The notes: generated by a model from the sequence alone, not told the origin. A DNA stretch of 64,000 bases from Verrucomicrobia bacterium S94 (GCA_004299845.1 CP036201.1:3596001-3660000); one strand, 5' to 3'. Positions 35,900 through 45,490 are shown, counted from the first letter of the stretch. Numbers and translations are program-made.

Positions 35900-35925
35900 T
35901 GTACTTCTATCAAATACGGAACGAG

Positions 35926-35950
35926 AGCGGTCGATCAGCCGCTTTTTTTT
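35926..35950 (+). terminator. Rho-independent terminator after the last sulfatase
   Basis: Short stem AGCGG/CCGCT around TCGATCAG, then eight T (35943-35950), 27 bases after the sulfatase stop on the same strand. Confidence 0.65.
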
Positions 35951-35963
35951 GTGGCCTGAATAT

Positions 35964-35991
35964 GAAAAAAGGCTTCGGAAAACCGAAGCCT
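35964..35991 (-). terminator. Rho-independent terminator of tRNA-Asp
   Basis: On the minus strand, GGCTTCGG and CCGAAGCC form an 8-bp stem with a TTTT loop followed by a T-run, just after the tRNA 3' end. Confidence 0.8.
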
Positions 35992-35999
35992 CAAATCAA

Positions 36000-36076
36000 T
36001 GGCGAGGATGACGGGACTCGAACCCGCAACCTCCAGCGTGACAGGCTGGCGCTCTAACCAATTGAGCTACACCCCC
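36000..36076 (-). tRNA. tRNA-Asp (GTC)
   Basis: Full cloverleaf on the minus strand with 3' CCA encoded (36000-36002). Acceptor stem GGGGGTG pairs with CATCCTC (two G-T pairs); the anticodon stem CCAGC/GCTGG encloses loop CTGTCAC with anticodon GTC; T-arm contains GGTTCGAGTCC. Confidence 0.95.
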
Positions 36077-36091
36077 GTTGAAAGAGCGGAT

Positions 36092-36119
36092 ATAGTATCC
36101 ATTTCGTCCGTTCGCGCAA
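36092..36119 (-). promoter_or_regulatory. Promoter of tRNA-Asp
   Basis: On the minus strand, TTGCGC (36119-36114), a 16-base spacer and TACTAT (36097-36092), ending 16 bases before the tRNA. Confidence 0.45.
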
Positions 36120-36282
36120 GTGGAAATATTCACTTTTTTTGCGGAGCATTCATAACCCTTTGAAATGGCCGGTTTACGAAGTTTTTTTTCTGTTTATGAT
36201 CGACGCATCAGGGCCTGCTTTCCGGAAATTTTATGAGAGGGCGGGAAAATGTTTCCCTGTTTCACAGCTTTCATTTTGAAGA

Positions 36283-36321
36283 ATGCCTAACTACAGTGAA
36301 TCTCAATAAGAGGTTAGGCAT
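36283..36321 (+). promoter_or_regulatory. Perfect 9-bp inverted repeat in the leader of the WecA-like gene
   Basis: ATGCCTAAC (36283-36291) and GTTAGGCAT (36313-36321) are exact inverted repeats around a 21-base loop, ending 40 bases before the start at 36361. It may be a 5' leader hairpin or an operator. The remaining 36120-36282 shows AT-rich stretches but no gene. Confidence 0.4.
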
Positions 36322-36360
36322 GCGTCCTGCTCTTTAAGAAGAAATTTGACCGGGAGCTGG

Positions 36361-38355
36361 ATGACAGGGAGTGATCCGGAAAAGGGAATGGAATCATTGG
36401 TTAAATATTTAGTGGTTATTTTGGTGAGCCTGATATCTTCGTGGATACTGGTTCCCTGGGTTAAGAAGCTGGCACCTGCGCTGAAAATGGTGGATGAACC
36501 GGATGAGCGCCGGATTCATAAGGTTCCGATTCCGCGATGCGGGGGAATCGCCGTGTTCATTGCCACCCACCTGGCCCTGCTTGTGGTCTATTTCGGGCCC
36601 TGGCATAACCTTGCAGGAGCCACGCAGCTGAAGGAATGGCTCTGTATTCTGGCGGGTTCAACACTGCTTCTACTGGTTGGTATTTTTGATGACCGGTTTG
36701 ATATGCGCGCCTGGTTCAAGCTGCTGGGGCAGCTGGGGGTTGCGTTACTGATGTATCTGGGCGGGTTTTCCTTTGAGGCGTTTCTGGGGATGGAGCTTCC
36801 ATGGTTCATCAATCTCGGGGCCACTCTGTTCTGGTTTGCACTGTTGATTAATGCGTTTAATCTGATCGATGGAATGGACGGCGCCTGTGCAGGACTGGGG
36901 ATGATTGCCAGTGCCGGTCTGGCGGGTATGCTGTTGTCGTTGCGGCAGCCGACCGATGCTCTTGTGCTGGTCGCTCTGGCCGGGGCCTGTTTGGGATTTC
37001 TCCGCTATAACTTTAATCCGGCCTCCATTTTTCTGGGGGACTGCGGAAGTATGTTTATCGGGTTTATGCTGGCGGCGGTGTCATTGAAAGCCAATGTGCA
37101 GCAGCAGATGGTCGTGGCGCTGGTGGTTCCGCTACTCGCTGTCGGGGTTCCGGCATTTGATGTTATTCTGGCGGTATGGCGGCGTATGGGGCGCAAGCTG
37201 GTGTCCATGATCCGGAATGATGAAGTCGCTACGAAAGTATTCGGACCGGATCTGGATCATATTCACCATAAACTGATGCGCAGCGGCATGACGCAGAAAA
37301 AAGCGGCCATTGCGCTTTATGGTGCCGCGATCTTCATCTGTCTGATTGCGCTTGGGATTACGGCCATGGAAGACAACCGGACGGCCCTGCTGATGGTGGG
37401 GATGATTGTTGTGCTTCACATTGTGGTGCGCCGTATTGCCCAGATCGAGCTGTGGACGACTACGCAGGTTGTTCTTCAGGGGGTGAGGCGTCCCCGGAAT
37501 CTGGTCGGTCAGCTGGTCGCGGTCAGCTGGGATATTTCCTGTCTGCTGTTCGCCACCTATTTTGTATTCGGGGTGGTGCTGCAGCGGACGTTTTCTGTTC
37601 TGCACCTGACGGTGTGCGTGACCATCCCGTTTGCCACGCTCTTTTTCTATAACATTTACCGGGTCGTCTGGACCCGCTCCCGGAACTCACAGCTGCTGGT
37701 GCTTTTTCTGCAGCTGATGGCCGGTGAGGCGTTGGCCTATGTGGCGTTGCTCTGGGCTTCGGATCTGACGGTTAAAGAACTGGTGCTGGGGCTTGTTCTG
37801 CATACGATTATTGCTTCTGCAGGAATCGTAGGTATGCGCTCCGCCCTGCGTATTGCCCGAGATCTGAATGCCTGGCTGCGGTGTTCGGTCGGGTCTGAAA
37901 AGGATATTAAAACGCTGATTCTCGGAGCGGGAGAGAATGCGATTCTTTTTCTGCGTCAGGCGACCTTTGAGGATCAGCAGAAGGCGCCGCGTAAAATTGT
38001 CGGTATGATTGATGATAATCTGGCGTTGTACCACAAATCTGTTTTCGGGTATCCGGTACTGGGCAATTTTTCCGAGCTTGAAAAAGTGATTGAGGAGCAG
38101 GGGATCAATGAACTGATCTTTACGCATTATTACGATGATGAACTGCGGGCAAAAATTCTTGCGCTGAAACCCAGATACAACCTTCACATCCGTGATTTTA
38201 TTTTTGTGCTGCGTGATCTGGATGAAGATGGAAGCAGTCGCGGGATCCTCAAACCATATTCCATCACGGAAACGGATCCGACCAAAACGGTGAGTATTAA
38301 TCCGGAAAAGGCCGAAACTGCTCCGAAAGAGCAGTCCGGCCCGGGGAGCGACTAG
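36361..38355 (+). CDS. WecA-like polyprenyl-phosphate sugar-1-phosphate transferase fused to CapD-type N-terminal region
   Basis: About 664 residues, inner membrane. The first half (to about 340) is a WecA/MraY-family enzyme that moves a sugar-1-phosphate to undecaprenyl phosphate: EPDERRIHKVPIPRCGG, FDDRFDMRAWFKL, NAFNLIDGMDG, FLGDCGSMFIGF and HIHHKLM are all present. The second half has four more membrane helices and a Rossmann-like domain (TLILGAGENAILFLRQA, GMIDDNLALYHKSVFGYPVLG). That resembles the N-terminal part of CapD/FlaA1 or WbaP proteins, without their catalytic domain. The fusion probably starts surface-polysaccharide synthesis. The start is uncertain (36361 or 36388). Confidence 0.85.
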   Translation: MTGSDPEKGMESLVKYLVVILVSLISSWILVPWVKKLAPALKMVDEPDERRIHKVPIPRCGGIAVFIATHLALLVVYFGPWHNLAGATQLKEWLCILAGSTLLLLVGIFDDRFDMRAWFKLLGQLGVALLMYLGGFSFEAFLGMELPWFINLGATLFWFALLINAFNLIDGMDGACAGLGMIASAGLAGMLLSLRQPTDALVLVALAGACLGFLRYNFNPASIFLGDCGSMFIGFMLAAVSLKANVQQQMVVALVVPLLAVGVPAFDVILAVWRRMGRKLVSMIRNDEVATKVFGPDLDHIHHKLMRSGMTQKKAAIALYGAAIFICLIALGITAMEDNRTALLMVGMIVVLHIVVRRIAQIELWTTTQVVLQGVRRPRNLVGQLVAVSWDISCLLFATYFVFGVVLQRTFSVLHLTVCVTIPFATLFFYNIYRVVWTRSRNSQLLVLFLQLMAGEALAYVALLWASDLTVKELVLGLVLHTIIASAGIVGMRSALRIARDLNAWLRCSVGSEKDIKTLILGAGENAILFLRQATFEDQQKAPRKIVGMIDDNLALYHKSVFGYPVLGNFSELEKVIEEQGINELIFTHYYDDELRAKILALKPRYNLHIRDFIFVLRDLDEDGSSRGILKPYSITETDPTKTVSINPEKAETAPKEQSGPGSD

Positions 38356-38362
38356 AATCTGT

Positions 38363-39619
38363 TTACTCGCGAATCTGGCCTTTTCCTTCGATCACATATT
38401 TGTAGGTGGTCAGTTCCTCCAGGCCCATGGGGCCGCGTGCGTGAAGTTTATCGGTACTCACTCCGATTTCAGCCCCCATGCCGAATTCCGCACCGTCTGT
38501 GAAGCGGGTTGAGGCGTTCACGTAAACGGTTGCCGAATCAACCTCATTCAGAAACTGTACGGTTGCCTTTTCATCTTCCGCAACAATGGCATCCGAATGG
38601 CCGGACCCGTAGGTATTGATATGCCGGATGGCGGCATCGACGTCGTCGACCACTTTTATGGAAAGAATCAGGTCAACATATTCCGTGCTCCAATCCTCGT
38701 CTTTGGCCGGAACGGCCGTACCGATCAGTGATGTGGTCCGGCTGTCACCCCGCATTTCAACGCCGTGCTGATCAAAAATGCGGCCCATTTCCGGGAGGAA
38801 TTCATCCGCGATATCACGATGTACAAGCAGGGTCTCCATGGCATTGCAAACCCCTGGGCGCTGGCATTTTGCATTTTCAGAAATTTTAAGTGCCATATTC
38901 AGGTCTGCGGAGGCATCCACATAGGTGTGGCATACGCCCGTATAATGTTTAATGACAGGAACGTGCGCCATCTTCATCACCGCACGGATCAGGCCCTCAC
39001 CTCCGCGGGGAATGATCAGATCCAGGTAATCCGTCATCTGGCACATCACTTCCACAGCAGCGCGGTCGATGGTCGGAATCAATTGAATGCAGTTTTCAGG
39101 CATGCCTTTGGATTCGCCGCCTTTCTGCATGGCTGCGGCAATGGCCAGATTGGAATGAATCGCCTCTTTACCGCCGCGCAGAATAACCGCGTTGGAAGTT
39201 TTGAAACAGAGGGCTGCGGCATCGCAGGTTACATTCGGCCGCGATTCAAAAATGATGCCGATCACGCCGATCGGGACTCGCCGTTTATGAATTTCAAGTC
39301 CGTTCGGGCGGTTCCATGTGCTGATCTCTTCGCCTACGGGATCCTGCAGTACCGCGACATCGCGCAGTCCTTTGATCATGCTGTCGATTCGTGCATCGGT
39401 CAGTTCTAGACGGTCGAGCATGGCATTGCTCAGTCCGGCTTCGCGACCGGCTTCCAGGTCTTTCCGATTTTCCTGCTGGATAAAGGCACGTTGTGCATCC
39501 AGCTCTTTGGCCATCTCTTCCAGGATCGCGTTTTTCCGGCGGGTGGACAGCCGGGCCAGCTCCCGGCTGGCGGCTTTTGCTTTTGCGCCGATTTCGAGTA
39601 CTTGTTCTTTAACGTCCAT
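38363..39619 (-). CDS. proA: Glutamate-5-semialdehyde dehydrogenase (gamma-glutamyl phosphate reductase)
   Basis: ProA, second enzyme of proline synthesis, reduces gamma-glutamyl phosphate with NADPH in the cytoplasm. 418 residues from ATG 39619, preceded by GGAAGGAAG; the frame to 39670 is unsupported. Family landmarks: PIGVIGIIFESRPNVT, NAVILRGGKEAIHSN, the catalytic Cys in KCQRPGVCNAMETLLVH, and the C-terminal STRFTDGAEFGMGAEIGVST. It follows proB by 13 bases as a proBA operon. Its 3' end faces the WecA-like gene with 7 bases between. Confidence 0.97.
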   Translation of the reverse strand: MDVKEQVLEIGAKAKAASRELARLSTRRKNAILEEMAKELDAQRAFIQQENRKDLEAGREAGLSNAMLDRLELTDARIDSMIKGLRDVAVLQDPVGEEISTWNRPNGLEIHKRRVPIGVIGIIFESRPNVTCDAAALCFKTSNAVILRGGKEAIHSNLAIAAAMQKGGESKGMPENCIQLIPTIDRAAVEVMCQMTDYLDLIIPRGGEGLIRAVMKMAHVPVIKHYTGVCHTYVDASADLNMALKISENAKCQRPGVCNAMETLLVHRDIADEFLPEMGRIFDQHGVEMRGDSRTTSLIGTAVPAKDEDWSTEYVDLILSIKVVDDVDAAIRHINTYGSGHSDAIVAEDEKATVQFLNEVDSATVYVNASTRFTDGAEFGMGAEIGVSTDKLHARGPMGLEELTTYKYVIEGKGQIRE

Positions 39620-39632
39620 AATTTCTTCCTTC

Positions 39633-40718
39633 CTAAAGAATAACCATATTATCGTGGTGAACCGCTTCACCGGATTTTCCAGTGCTTTTCCGGCCTTTCA
39701 GTTCGTCAATTTCACTACTGGGGAGTTCGACCAGTCCGCGGGCCACCCGTTCTCCATCGAGCGACAGGATGTCGACCATGGCTCCGACTTTAAACCGGCC
39801 TTGAACCTGTTTAATGCCTACCGGCAAAAGGCTTTTCCCTTTTCGCAATGCCGTAACCGCACCGGCATCAATCAGCAGTTTTCCTTCCGCACGGTTGAAA
39901 AAGGCGATCCAGCTTTTCCGTTTGGAAATATTGCCGGCTTTGGGAAACAGCAGGGTTCCTTCATCCCGGCCCTCAAAAATACGGGACAGTACGTCTGTAT
40001 TTCGGCCGTTGGCAATGACCACCGGAATGCCGTTGTGGGCGGCAATCTGGGCGGATTTCAGTTTGGAGGCCATGCCGCCGGTTGAAAGGGGGTCCGATTT
40101 ATCGCTCACCAGCGCGAGTACCTCGTTGTCCACCTCTTCAATATAGGAAACCCGCTCATTGCCGTTGCGAAGGCCGTCGGTTGTGCTCAGCAGAACCAGA
40201 GCGTCGGCATCAATCAGAATCGAAACCAGCGCGGCCAGAACGTCGTTGTCGCCGAATTTGATCTCTTCGGTGGAAATGGTGTCGTTTTCATTAATGATCG
40301 GGATCACACGGTTATTGATCAGATTGATGAGTGTTTTTCGTGCATTCAGATGCCGTTCGCGGTGTTTAAGGGCATCGTGTGTAAGCAGAACCTGCCCCAC
40401 GGTTATGTCGTTGGCCCGGAAGAGGTCGTGATAGGCGCTGATGAGCGAAATCTGGCCCACCGCCGCCGCCATCTGAAGATCGGGGATATGTTTCGGGCGT
40501 TTGGCAAAATGAAGAGCATCGAGTCCGGCCCCGACCGCGCCGGAGGAAACAAAGGCCACTTCACCGCCCGAATTCTGGATTCCGGAAAGTCCGTCCACCA
40601 GTGCCTTCAGCTGTTTCCGGTCCGGTCGCCCTGTATTTTCCACCAGCACTTTGCTGCCGGCTTTCACCACAATCCGTTTTGCGTTTTTCAGAGCTTCTCT
40701 ATGTTTTTGCTGCACCAT
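39633..40718 (-). CDS. proB: Glutamate 5-kinase
   Basis: ProB, first and feedback-regulated enzyme of proline synthesis, phosphorylates glutamate. 361 residues. The kinase domain (about 12-255) has RIVVKAGSKVLVE, VSSGAVGAGLDAL, NENDTISTEEIKFGDND and GTGGMxxK-type STGGMASKLKSAQIA. A C-terminal PUA domain (about 275-345) follows (KLLIDAGAVTALRKGKSLLP). First gene of the proBA operon, divergent from the fucosidase gene. Confidence 0.97.
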   Translation of the reverse strand: MVQQKHREALKNAKRIVVKAGSKVLVENTGRPDRKQLKALVDGLSGIQNSGGEVAFVSSGAVGAGLDALHFAKRPKHIPDLQMAAAVGQISLISAYHDLFRANDITVGQVLLTHDALKHRERHLNARKTLINLINNRVIPIINENDTISTEEIKFGDNDVLAALVSILIDADALVLLSTTDGLRNGNERVSYIEEVDNEVLALVSDKSDPLSTGGMASKLKSAQIAAHNGIPVVIANGRNTDVLSRIFEGRDEGTLLFPKAGNISKRKSWIAFFNRAEGKLLIDAGAVTALRKGKSLLPVGIKQVQGRFKVGAMVDILSLDGERVARGLVELPSSEIDELKGRKSTGKSGEAVHHDNMVIL

Positions 40719-40852
40719 GGCGAATCATCTGGGTTAATTAAGCCGTTGGTGCTACCACATCGTGATGCACTTGTCGAGCCGTCCATAGATTCGTGCTTGT
40801 GCCGTTAATTATGAACATGCACGATAATTGTTTCGCATTTACAGGAGAATTT

Positions 40853-42334
40853 ATGATGAACAAAGCCTGCATTGCATTCGCTGCCGCAGCCCTTCTCGCC
40901 GGTTGTGCCAGCGAGAATACAGAAAAATATGAGCCGAACTGGGAATCGCTCGCCAAGCACGAGGCCGCACCGGAATGGCTGAAAGATGCAAAGCTCGGGA
41001 TCTATTTTCACTGGGGGCCCTATTCCGTCCCGGCCTACGGAAACGAGTGGTATCCGCGCTGGATGCATTTTGAAAACCGGAAAGAATACCGACACCATGT
41101 GGAGACTTATGGGAAACCGTCGGAATTCGGATATCACGATTTTGTACCGATGTTTACTGCGGAGCATTTCGACGCAGCGGAATGGGCGGAGCTCTTTCGG
41201 AAAGCCGGCGCACGATTTGCCGGTCCCGTGGCAGAGCATCACGACGGATTTTCCATGTGGGATTCGGAGATTACGCCCTGGAACGCGGCCGACAAAGGGC
41301 CGAAGCAGGATATTCTGGGCAAATTGTTTGCCGAACTTGAAAAACGGGACATGAAAACCATTGCCACGTTCCATCATGCGCGCAACCTTCAGCGTTATTC
41401 GGATAAACCGGGAGAAAAGGGATTCGGAAACAGCCACTATCCCTGGATCGAAGGGCAGCCGCCGACATCCGATGATCCTGAGCTCCGCCTGCTGTACGGT
41501 AATGTGCCGGAAGAGGAGTGGAACGAAACCATCTGGCTCGGAAAACTGAAAGAAGTGATCGATAACTATCAGCCGGACATCATCTGGTTCGACAGCTGGC
41601 TCGACCGGATTCCGGAAATCTACCGGCAGCGTTTTGCGGCCTACTACCTCAATGAGGCCGAAAAATGGAATAAAGATGTCGCCATTATCCGCAAACAGAA
41701 CGATCTGCCGCTGACGTTCAGTATCAACGACCATGAAAAATCACGCGAACCGAAGGCGCTCAAGGAACTGTGGATGACGGATGACACGATCAGTACCGGC
41801 AGCTGGTGTTATACACAGGACCTGAAAATCAAACCGCTCAGCACGGTGATTCATGCGGTGATCGATACCGTGGCCAAAAACGGTGTTGTTCTGCTCAATA
41901 TTTCGCCGAAAGCCGATGGCACCATTCCGCAGGATCAGCGCGATGTGCTGCTGGGCCTCGGGGCGTGGCTGGCTAAAAACGGCGAGGCCATTTATTCCAC
42001 CCGCCCGTGGATCAATGCGGCGGAGGGCCCGACTACTGAGCCGGAGGGCGGATTTGCCGCCCGGAAAGAATTTATGGCGCTGAAGTATACGGAAAAGGAT
42101 ATCCGCTATACGGCTTCCAAAGACGGAAAAACCGTTTATGCCATCATCATGGGGGTCCCGGAGGCCGGAAGTGAAGTGCTTCTGAAAACCTTTGCTGAGC
42201 AAAAAATGACGGTGAAAAATGTGACGGTTCTGGACGGCGGTGCCGTTGAGTGGAAGATGACGGAAAACGGATTGTCGATCAGCGCGGCAGAAACAGACGA
42301 TGCTGCCGCAATGGTGTATAAGGTTGAACTTTAA
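40853..42334 (+). CDS. GH29 alpha-L-fucosidase, lipoprotein
   Basis: Exo-alpha-L-fucosidase family enzyme of about 493 residues. AGGAG at 40843-40847 supports ATG 40853 or the adjacent ATG 40856; the longer frame from 40793 is unlikely. The N-terminus ends in a lipobox (LLAGC), so it is probably anchored in a membrane. GH29 landmarks: GIYFHWGPYSVPAYGNEWYPR, FAGPVAEHHDGFSMWDS, the nucleophile Asp in DIIWFDSWLDR, and NGVVLLNISPKADGTIP. It fits removal of fucose from the glycan attacked by the sulfatase region. rsmD starts directly after the stop, an odd pairing. Confidence 0.92.
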   Translation: MMNKACIAFAAAALLAGCASENTEKYEPNWESLAKHEAAPEWLKDAKLGIYFHWGPYSVPAYGNEWYPRWMHFENRKEYRHHVETYGKPSEFGYHDFVPMFTAEHFDAAEWAELFRKAGARFAGPVAEHHDGFSMWDSEITPWNAADKGPKQDILGKLFAELEKRDMKTIATFHHARNLQRYSDKPGEKGFGNSHYPWIEGQPPTSDDPELRLLYGNVPEEEWNETIWLGKLKEVIDNYQPDIIWFDSWLDRIPEIYRQRFAAYYLNEAEKWNKDVAIIRKQNDLPLTFSINDHEKSREPKALKELWMTDDTISTGSWCYTQDLKIKPLSTVIHAVIDTVAKNGVVLLNISPKADGTIPQDQRDVLLGLGAWLAKNGEAIYSTRPWINAAEGPTTEPEGGFAARKEFMALKYTEKDIRYTASKDGKTVYAIIMGVPEAGSEVLLKTFAEQKMTVKNVTVLDGGAVEWKMTENGLSISAAETDDAAAMVYKVEL

Positions 42335-42892
42335 ATGCGAATAACGAGTGGATTTTTACGTAACCGCCGCTTTCAGGTTCCGGATCAGGAGGTCCGGCCG
42401 ACCATGGAGGCGGTGCGTGAAGCGGTGTTTTCCTCGCTGGGTTCTGTTGAAGGGTTGAGTGTTCTGGATCTGTTTGCCGGTTCCGGAGCCCTCGGGCTGG
42501 AGGCCTGGAGCCGGGGGGCCGGAGCGGTCACTTTTGTGGAGCAGCATGCCGGGGTATGGCGGAATCTGCAGCGGAATATCGAAGAGCTGAACCATCCGAA
42601 TCTTGGGAAAACTAAGGTGTTTAAGTCGGATGCGATCCGCTGGCTGAGTTGTGCCGGGGAAGCGTTTGATGTTATTCTGGCGGATCCGCCGTATGATCTG
42701 CCTGATGCCATGGAAAATACATTGGCCGGAATTGCGGAGCATTCGGTATTGAAACCGGACGGAGTGCTGGTGTACGAAATGCGAGCCAAGGGCGAACCGG
42801 TGATTTCCGCGGACTGGAAGGTGTTGCGGGATAAACGCTATGGAAAGACACGCGTCCTTATTCTGAAACTGAAAACCGAGGATGCATCATGA
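42335..42892 (+). CDS. rsmD: 16S rRNA m2G966 methyltransferase RsmD
   Basis: RsmD methylates N2 of G966 in 16S rRNA with S-adenosylmethionine (185 residues). Typical start MRITSGFLRNRRFQVP with VRPTMEAVREAVFSSL. The SAM-binding motif is LDLFAGSGALGLEAWSRGA, and the catalytic motif is DPPYD in FDVILADPPYDLP. Its ATG follows the fucosidase stop with no gap and its end overlaps coaD by 4 bases (ATGA), so all three genes are translationally coupled. Confidence 0.95.
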   Translation: MRITSGFLRNRRFQVPDQEVRPTMEAVREAVFSSLGSVEGLSVLDLFAGSGALGLEAWSRGAGAVTFVEQHAGVWRNLQRNIEELNHPNLGKTKVFKSDAIRWLSCAGEAFDVILADPPYDLPDAMENTLAGIAEHSVLKPDGVLVYEMRAKGEPVISADWKVLRDKRYGKTRVLILKLKTEDAS

Positions 42893-43380
42893 ACGAAGCC
42901 GCACTCTGCGCAGGAACTTACGATCCGATCACCTATGGCCATCTTGACGTTATTGAACGGGCTGCACGCATTTTTCCGCGCGTGGTGATTGCTGTGGCAC
43001 CGAGCCACGGTAAAAATCCGATTTTTACTGTGGAAGAGCGTGTCGAGTTTGTCAAACAGTGCACCGCACATCTTCCGGGTGTTGAAGTTGAGGTGTTTAA
43101 ATGCCTGCTGGTTGATTTTGCCCGGAAAAAGAATGTCCGTGTAATGGTGCGCGGACTGCGCGCGTTTTCCGATTTTGAATATGAATTTCAGATGGCGTTG
43201 ATGAATAGGAAACTTGACTCCGAAATTGAAACTATTTTCCTGATGCCGAAACAGGACTATTCCTACGTCAGCTCCAGCAATGTCCGCACCGTGGCATCGC
43301 TCGGCGGGGACATCACGCAGTTTGTTCCGCCGCCGGTATGCGAAGCGCTCAAACAACGTTTTGCTGCAGTTTCGGAATAG
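42889..43380 (+). CDS. coaD: Phosphopantetheine adenylyltransferase
   Basis: CoaD makes dephospho-CoA from 4'-phosphopantetheine and ATP (163 residues, the normal length). Nucleotidyltransferase motif GTYDPITYGHLDVIERA holds the T/HxGH site (here TYGH). VRGLRAFSDFEYEFQMALMNR and the C-terminal YSYVSSSNVRTVASLGGD (the SSxxVR ATP-binding motif) are characteristic. The rsmD-coaD pair is common in bacteria. Confidence 0.97.
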   Translation: MNEAALCAGTYDPITYGHLDVIERAARIFPRVVIAVAPSHGKNPIFTVEERVEFVKQCTAHLPGVEVEVFKCLLVDFARKKNVRVMVRGLRAFSDFEYEFQMALMNRKLDSEIETIFLMPKQDYSYVSSSNVRTVASLGGDITQFVPPPVCEALKQRFAAVSE

Positions 43381-43385
43381 GCGGT

Positions 43386-43413
43386 CCGGGAAATACTTAA
43401 GAGTACTTCCCGG
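43386..43413. terminator. Bidirectional hairpin between coaD and the TonB receptor
   Basis: 12-base arms CCGGGAAATACT and AGTACTTCCCGG with one mismatch and a TAAG loop, in the gap between two convergent genes. No T-run, so terminator function is likely but not certain. Confidence 0.6.
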
Positions 43414-43423
43414 AGGGATCAGC

Positions 43424-45490
43424 CTACCAGGTATACGCTAATGACGCGTAGAAGAACCGGCCCGGCTCATTGACGATGACCGGCGTGGAAGCCGTTCCGC
43501 TGACGACATCCCATTCATAGGAGTTTGCCATTGCGTACGTCCGGTCGAATACATTATCCACGCCTGCGTTCAGTGTGCACGACCTGAACCGGAACCCTGC
43601 GCGAAGGTTCATGATGTCCCATGCGGAAAGATTCTGTTCGCCGGCATCGGCATCAATATCTGCCGCCTCATCGGAATGAACCCATTCAATCGTTCCGAAC
43701 AGTCCGGTTTCCTCCCGATTCCATAGATGGTCTTTATTATAATTGAGGGCCAGTTTGCTTTTCAGAGGAGCCACCTGACCGAGATCCCGGTCCGTGTTGT
43801 TGTCGGGGAAGCTGTCCTTACGGCCTTTCTGATAGGCAATTCCTCCGTCCACAGAAAGTCCGTAAAGCAGATCGACGCGGGCCTTGATATCTCCGCCATA
43901 CATATGGGCATCAATGTTGGTATAGCTTTTATAACCGTCCAGATTACTTTCCTGATAGATATAGTCTTTGAGGTCGGAGTAGAACCCTTTGGTCTGGAAC
44001 ATCCAGCGTCCGAATTCATATCTGATGCCGAGGTCGAACTCGGTGTTGGCGGTCGGTTTGAGGTCGGGGTTTCCGAAATACGAGGTATTTCCCTGAATGT
44101 AACGTTCCGTAGAGGTCGGGGTTCGATAGTTCCGCCCGATTCCCCCGAAAATCATGGTGCTGTCATTCAGGAAAAACTGACCCGATATGTTTCCGCCCAG
44201 AAGGTCGTCTGTCTGGCGGTTGCCATCGATATACGCACCGGTATAAACGAGGTTCTCATCCGCTTCCTGCTGGAAGTGGTCATATCGCAGTCCGGCGCCC
44301 AGAGAGAAGGAATCGAAATCCTTATCGATCTGAATGTATCCCCCTACATCTACAGACTGGACGGACGGAATGAGATCGTCATTTAATTTTGCGCCGGTGT
44401 CGCTGTTATAGACATCGCCCCACCAGTCCCGGTGATAGACATCCAGCCCGTAGGTCAGCACGGCAAAATCAGTTTCAGTTACATTCTGAATACCGCCGCC
44501 GGTAATGACCGACTCAACCTCGTTGTTCTTGGGGACAGCCACATCGCGATATTTTTGGTACGGACGGTGATCCACTTCATTGCGGTAAAATGACAGGGTG
44601 AGCTTTTCCGACAGGCTGCCGAGATCGCGCATTTCCCAGCTCGCTTTGCTCAGGTTGGTGATCTCTTCTTCGGTGTCCATGGAGGAACGAGGAGAGAGAA
44701 TATCATCCGCTTTGCCATAGGTGTGTTCCAGCAGGATGGTCTGGTTTTCGCCCGGCGTGAACTGCAGCTTGCCCCAGATGTCGTTTCGCTGAAACGAATT
44801 GGCGTCCTCTCCGTCCTCGTTATAGGAACTGGGCTGACCTTCCCGAAAGGTCCAGATTTCGTTGCCGTCACCGTCTTCATATTGACCCGATTCGGAATAG
44901 TTATATCCGAAAAGGCCTTGAATTTTATCGTCTCCGCCGCTGATGGACGTGCCCCCGCTGTAATAGCCGTAACTTCCGATTTTTCCCAGAACCTCTCCAT
45001 TGAATCCCGGTTCCGGCTTCTTCGTGATCACGTCTACATATCCGCCCAGAGCACCCATCTGAGTGACGTCGAAGGGGCCCTGCTGCATGGTCAGTTTCTG
45101 CACGGTGAGCATGTTGATGTGGGAAAGGTGCGGGTCTTTACGGCCGCCGCAGGCGCCCTCAAGAATCCCGCCGTCGAGCAGCACCTTGAAATTTTCCTGG
45201 CCGAAGCCGCGTACGGAAACGTCGTTTCCATACGCACCTTTGCGAATCATGGATACTTCGACCATTTCGTCAGACAGGATTTCTGAAAAATCGACCAGGT
45301 TTTGCCTCTTCAGCGAGCGGCTGTTGATTTCCCGGTTTTTATGATCAACCGCCTGTCCGGAGACAACGACGGTTTCGGGTTCCAGTATTTTATCGACGGT
45401 CTGTGCCGCCGTATTGGTTGTGCCTTCTTCCGGGAAGGCGTTCGTAATCAGGCCCGGCGCAAACAGCGCGGACAGAATAAATCGTCTCAT
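43424..45490 (-). CDS. TonB-dependent metal receptor
   Basis: Outer-membrane receptor of 688 residues with signal peptide. The plug domain (about 35-160) shows [40 protein letters not shown] and then [17 protein letters not shown], which recalls the Cys/Asp-Pro metal site of the OprC/NosA copper receptor group. The beta-barrel runs to the final strand ASLAYTW. As last gene of the metal-uptake cluster it probably brings a chelated or free metal, zinc or copper, across the outer membrane. Zinc is favoured by the ZnuABC-like neighbours; the motif would also suit copper. Confidence 0.88.
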   Translation of the reverse strand: MRRFILSALFAPGLITNAFPEEGTTNTAAQTVDKILEPETVVVSGQAVDHKNREINSRSLKRQNLVDFSEILSDEMVEVSMIRKGAYGNDVSVRGFGQENFKVLLDGGILEGACGGRKDPHLSHINMLTVQKLTMQQGPFDVTQMGALGGYVDVITKKPEPGFNGEVLGKIGSYGYYSGGTSISGGDDKIQGLFGYNYSESGQYEDGDGNEIWTFREGQPSSYNEDGEDANSFQRNDIWGKLQFTPGENQTILLEHTYGKADDILSPRSSMDTEEEITNLSKASWEMRDLGSLSEKLTLSFYRNEVDHRPYQKYRDVAVPKNNEVESVITGGGIQNVTETDFAVLTYGLDVYHRDWWGDVYNSDTGAKLNDDLIPSVQSVDVGGYIQIDKDFDSFSLGAGLRYDHFQQEADENLVYTGAYIDGNRQTDDLLGGNISGQFFLNDSTMIFGGIGRNYRTPTSTERYIQGNTSYFGNPDLKPTANTEFDLGIRYEFGRWMFQTKGFYSDLKDYIYQESNLDGYKSYTNIDAHMYGGDIKARVDLLYGLSVDGGIAYQKGRKDSFPDNNTDRDLGQVAPLKSKLALNYNKDHLWNREETGLFGTIEWVHSDEAADIDADAGEQNLSAWDIMNLRAGFRFRSCTLNAGVDNVFDRTYAMANSYEWDVVSGTASTPVIVNEPGRFFYASLAYTW

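Noticed and set aside
39318-40085. Plus-strand frames opposite proA and proB
   Set aside because: Antisense shadows of well-conserved genes.
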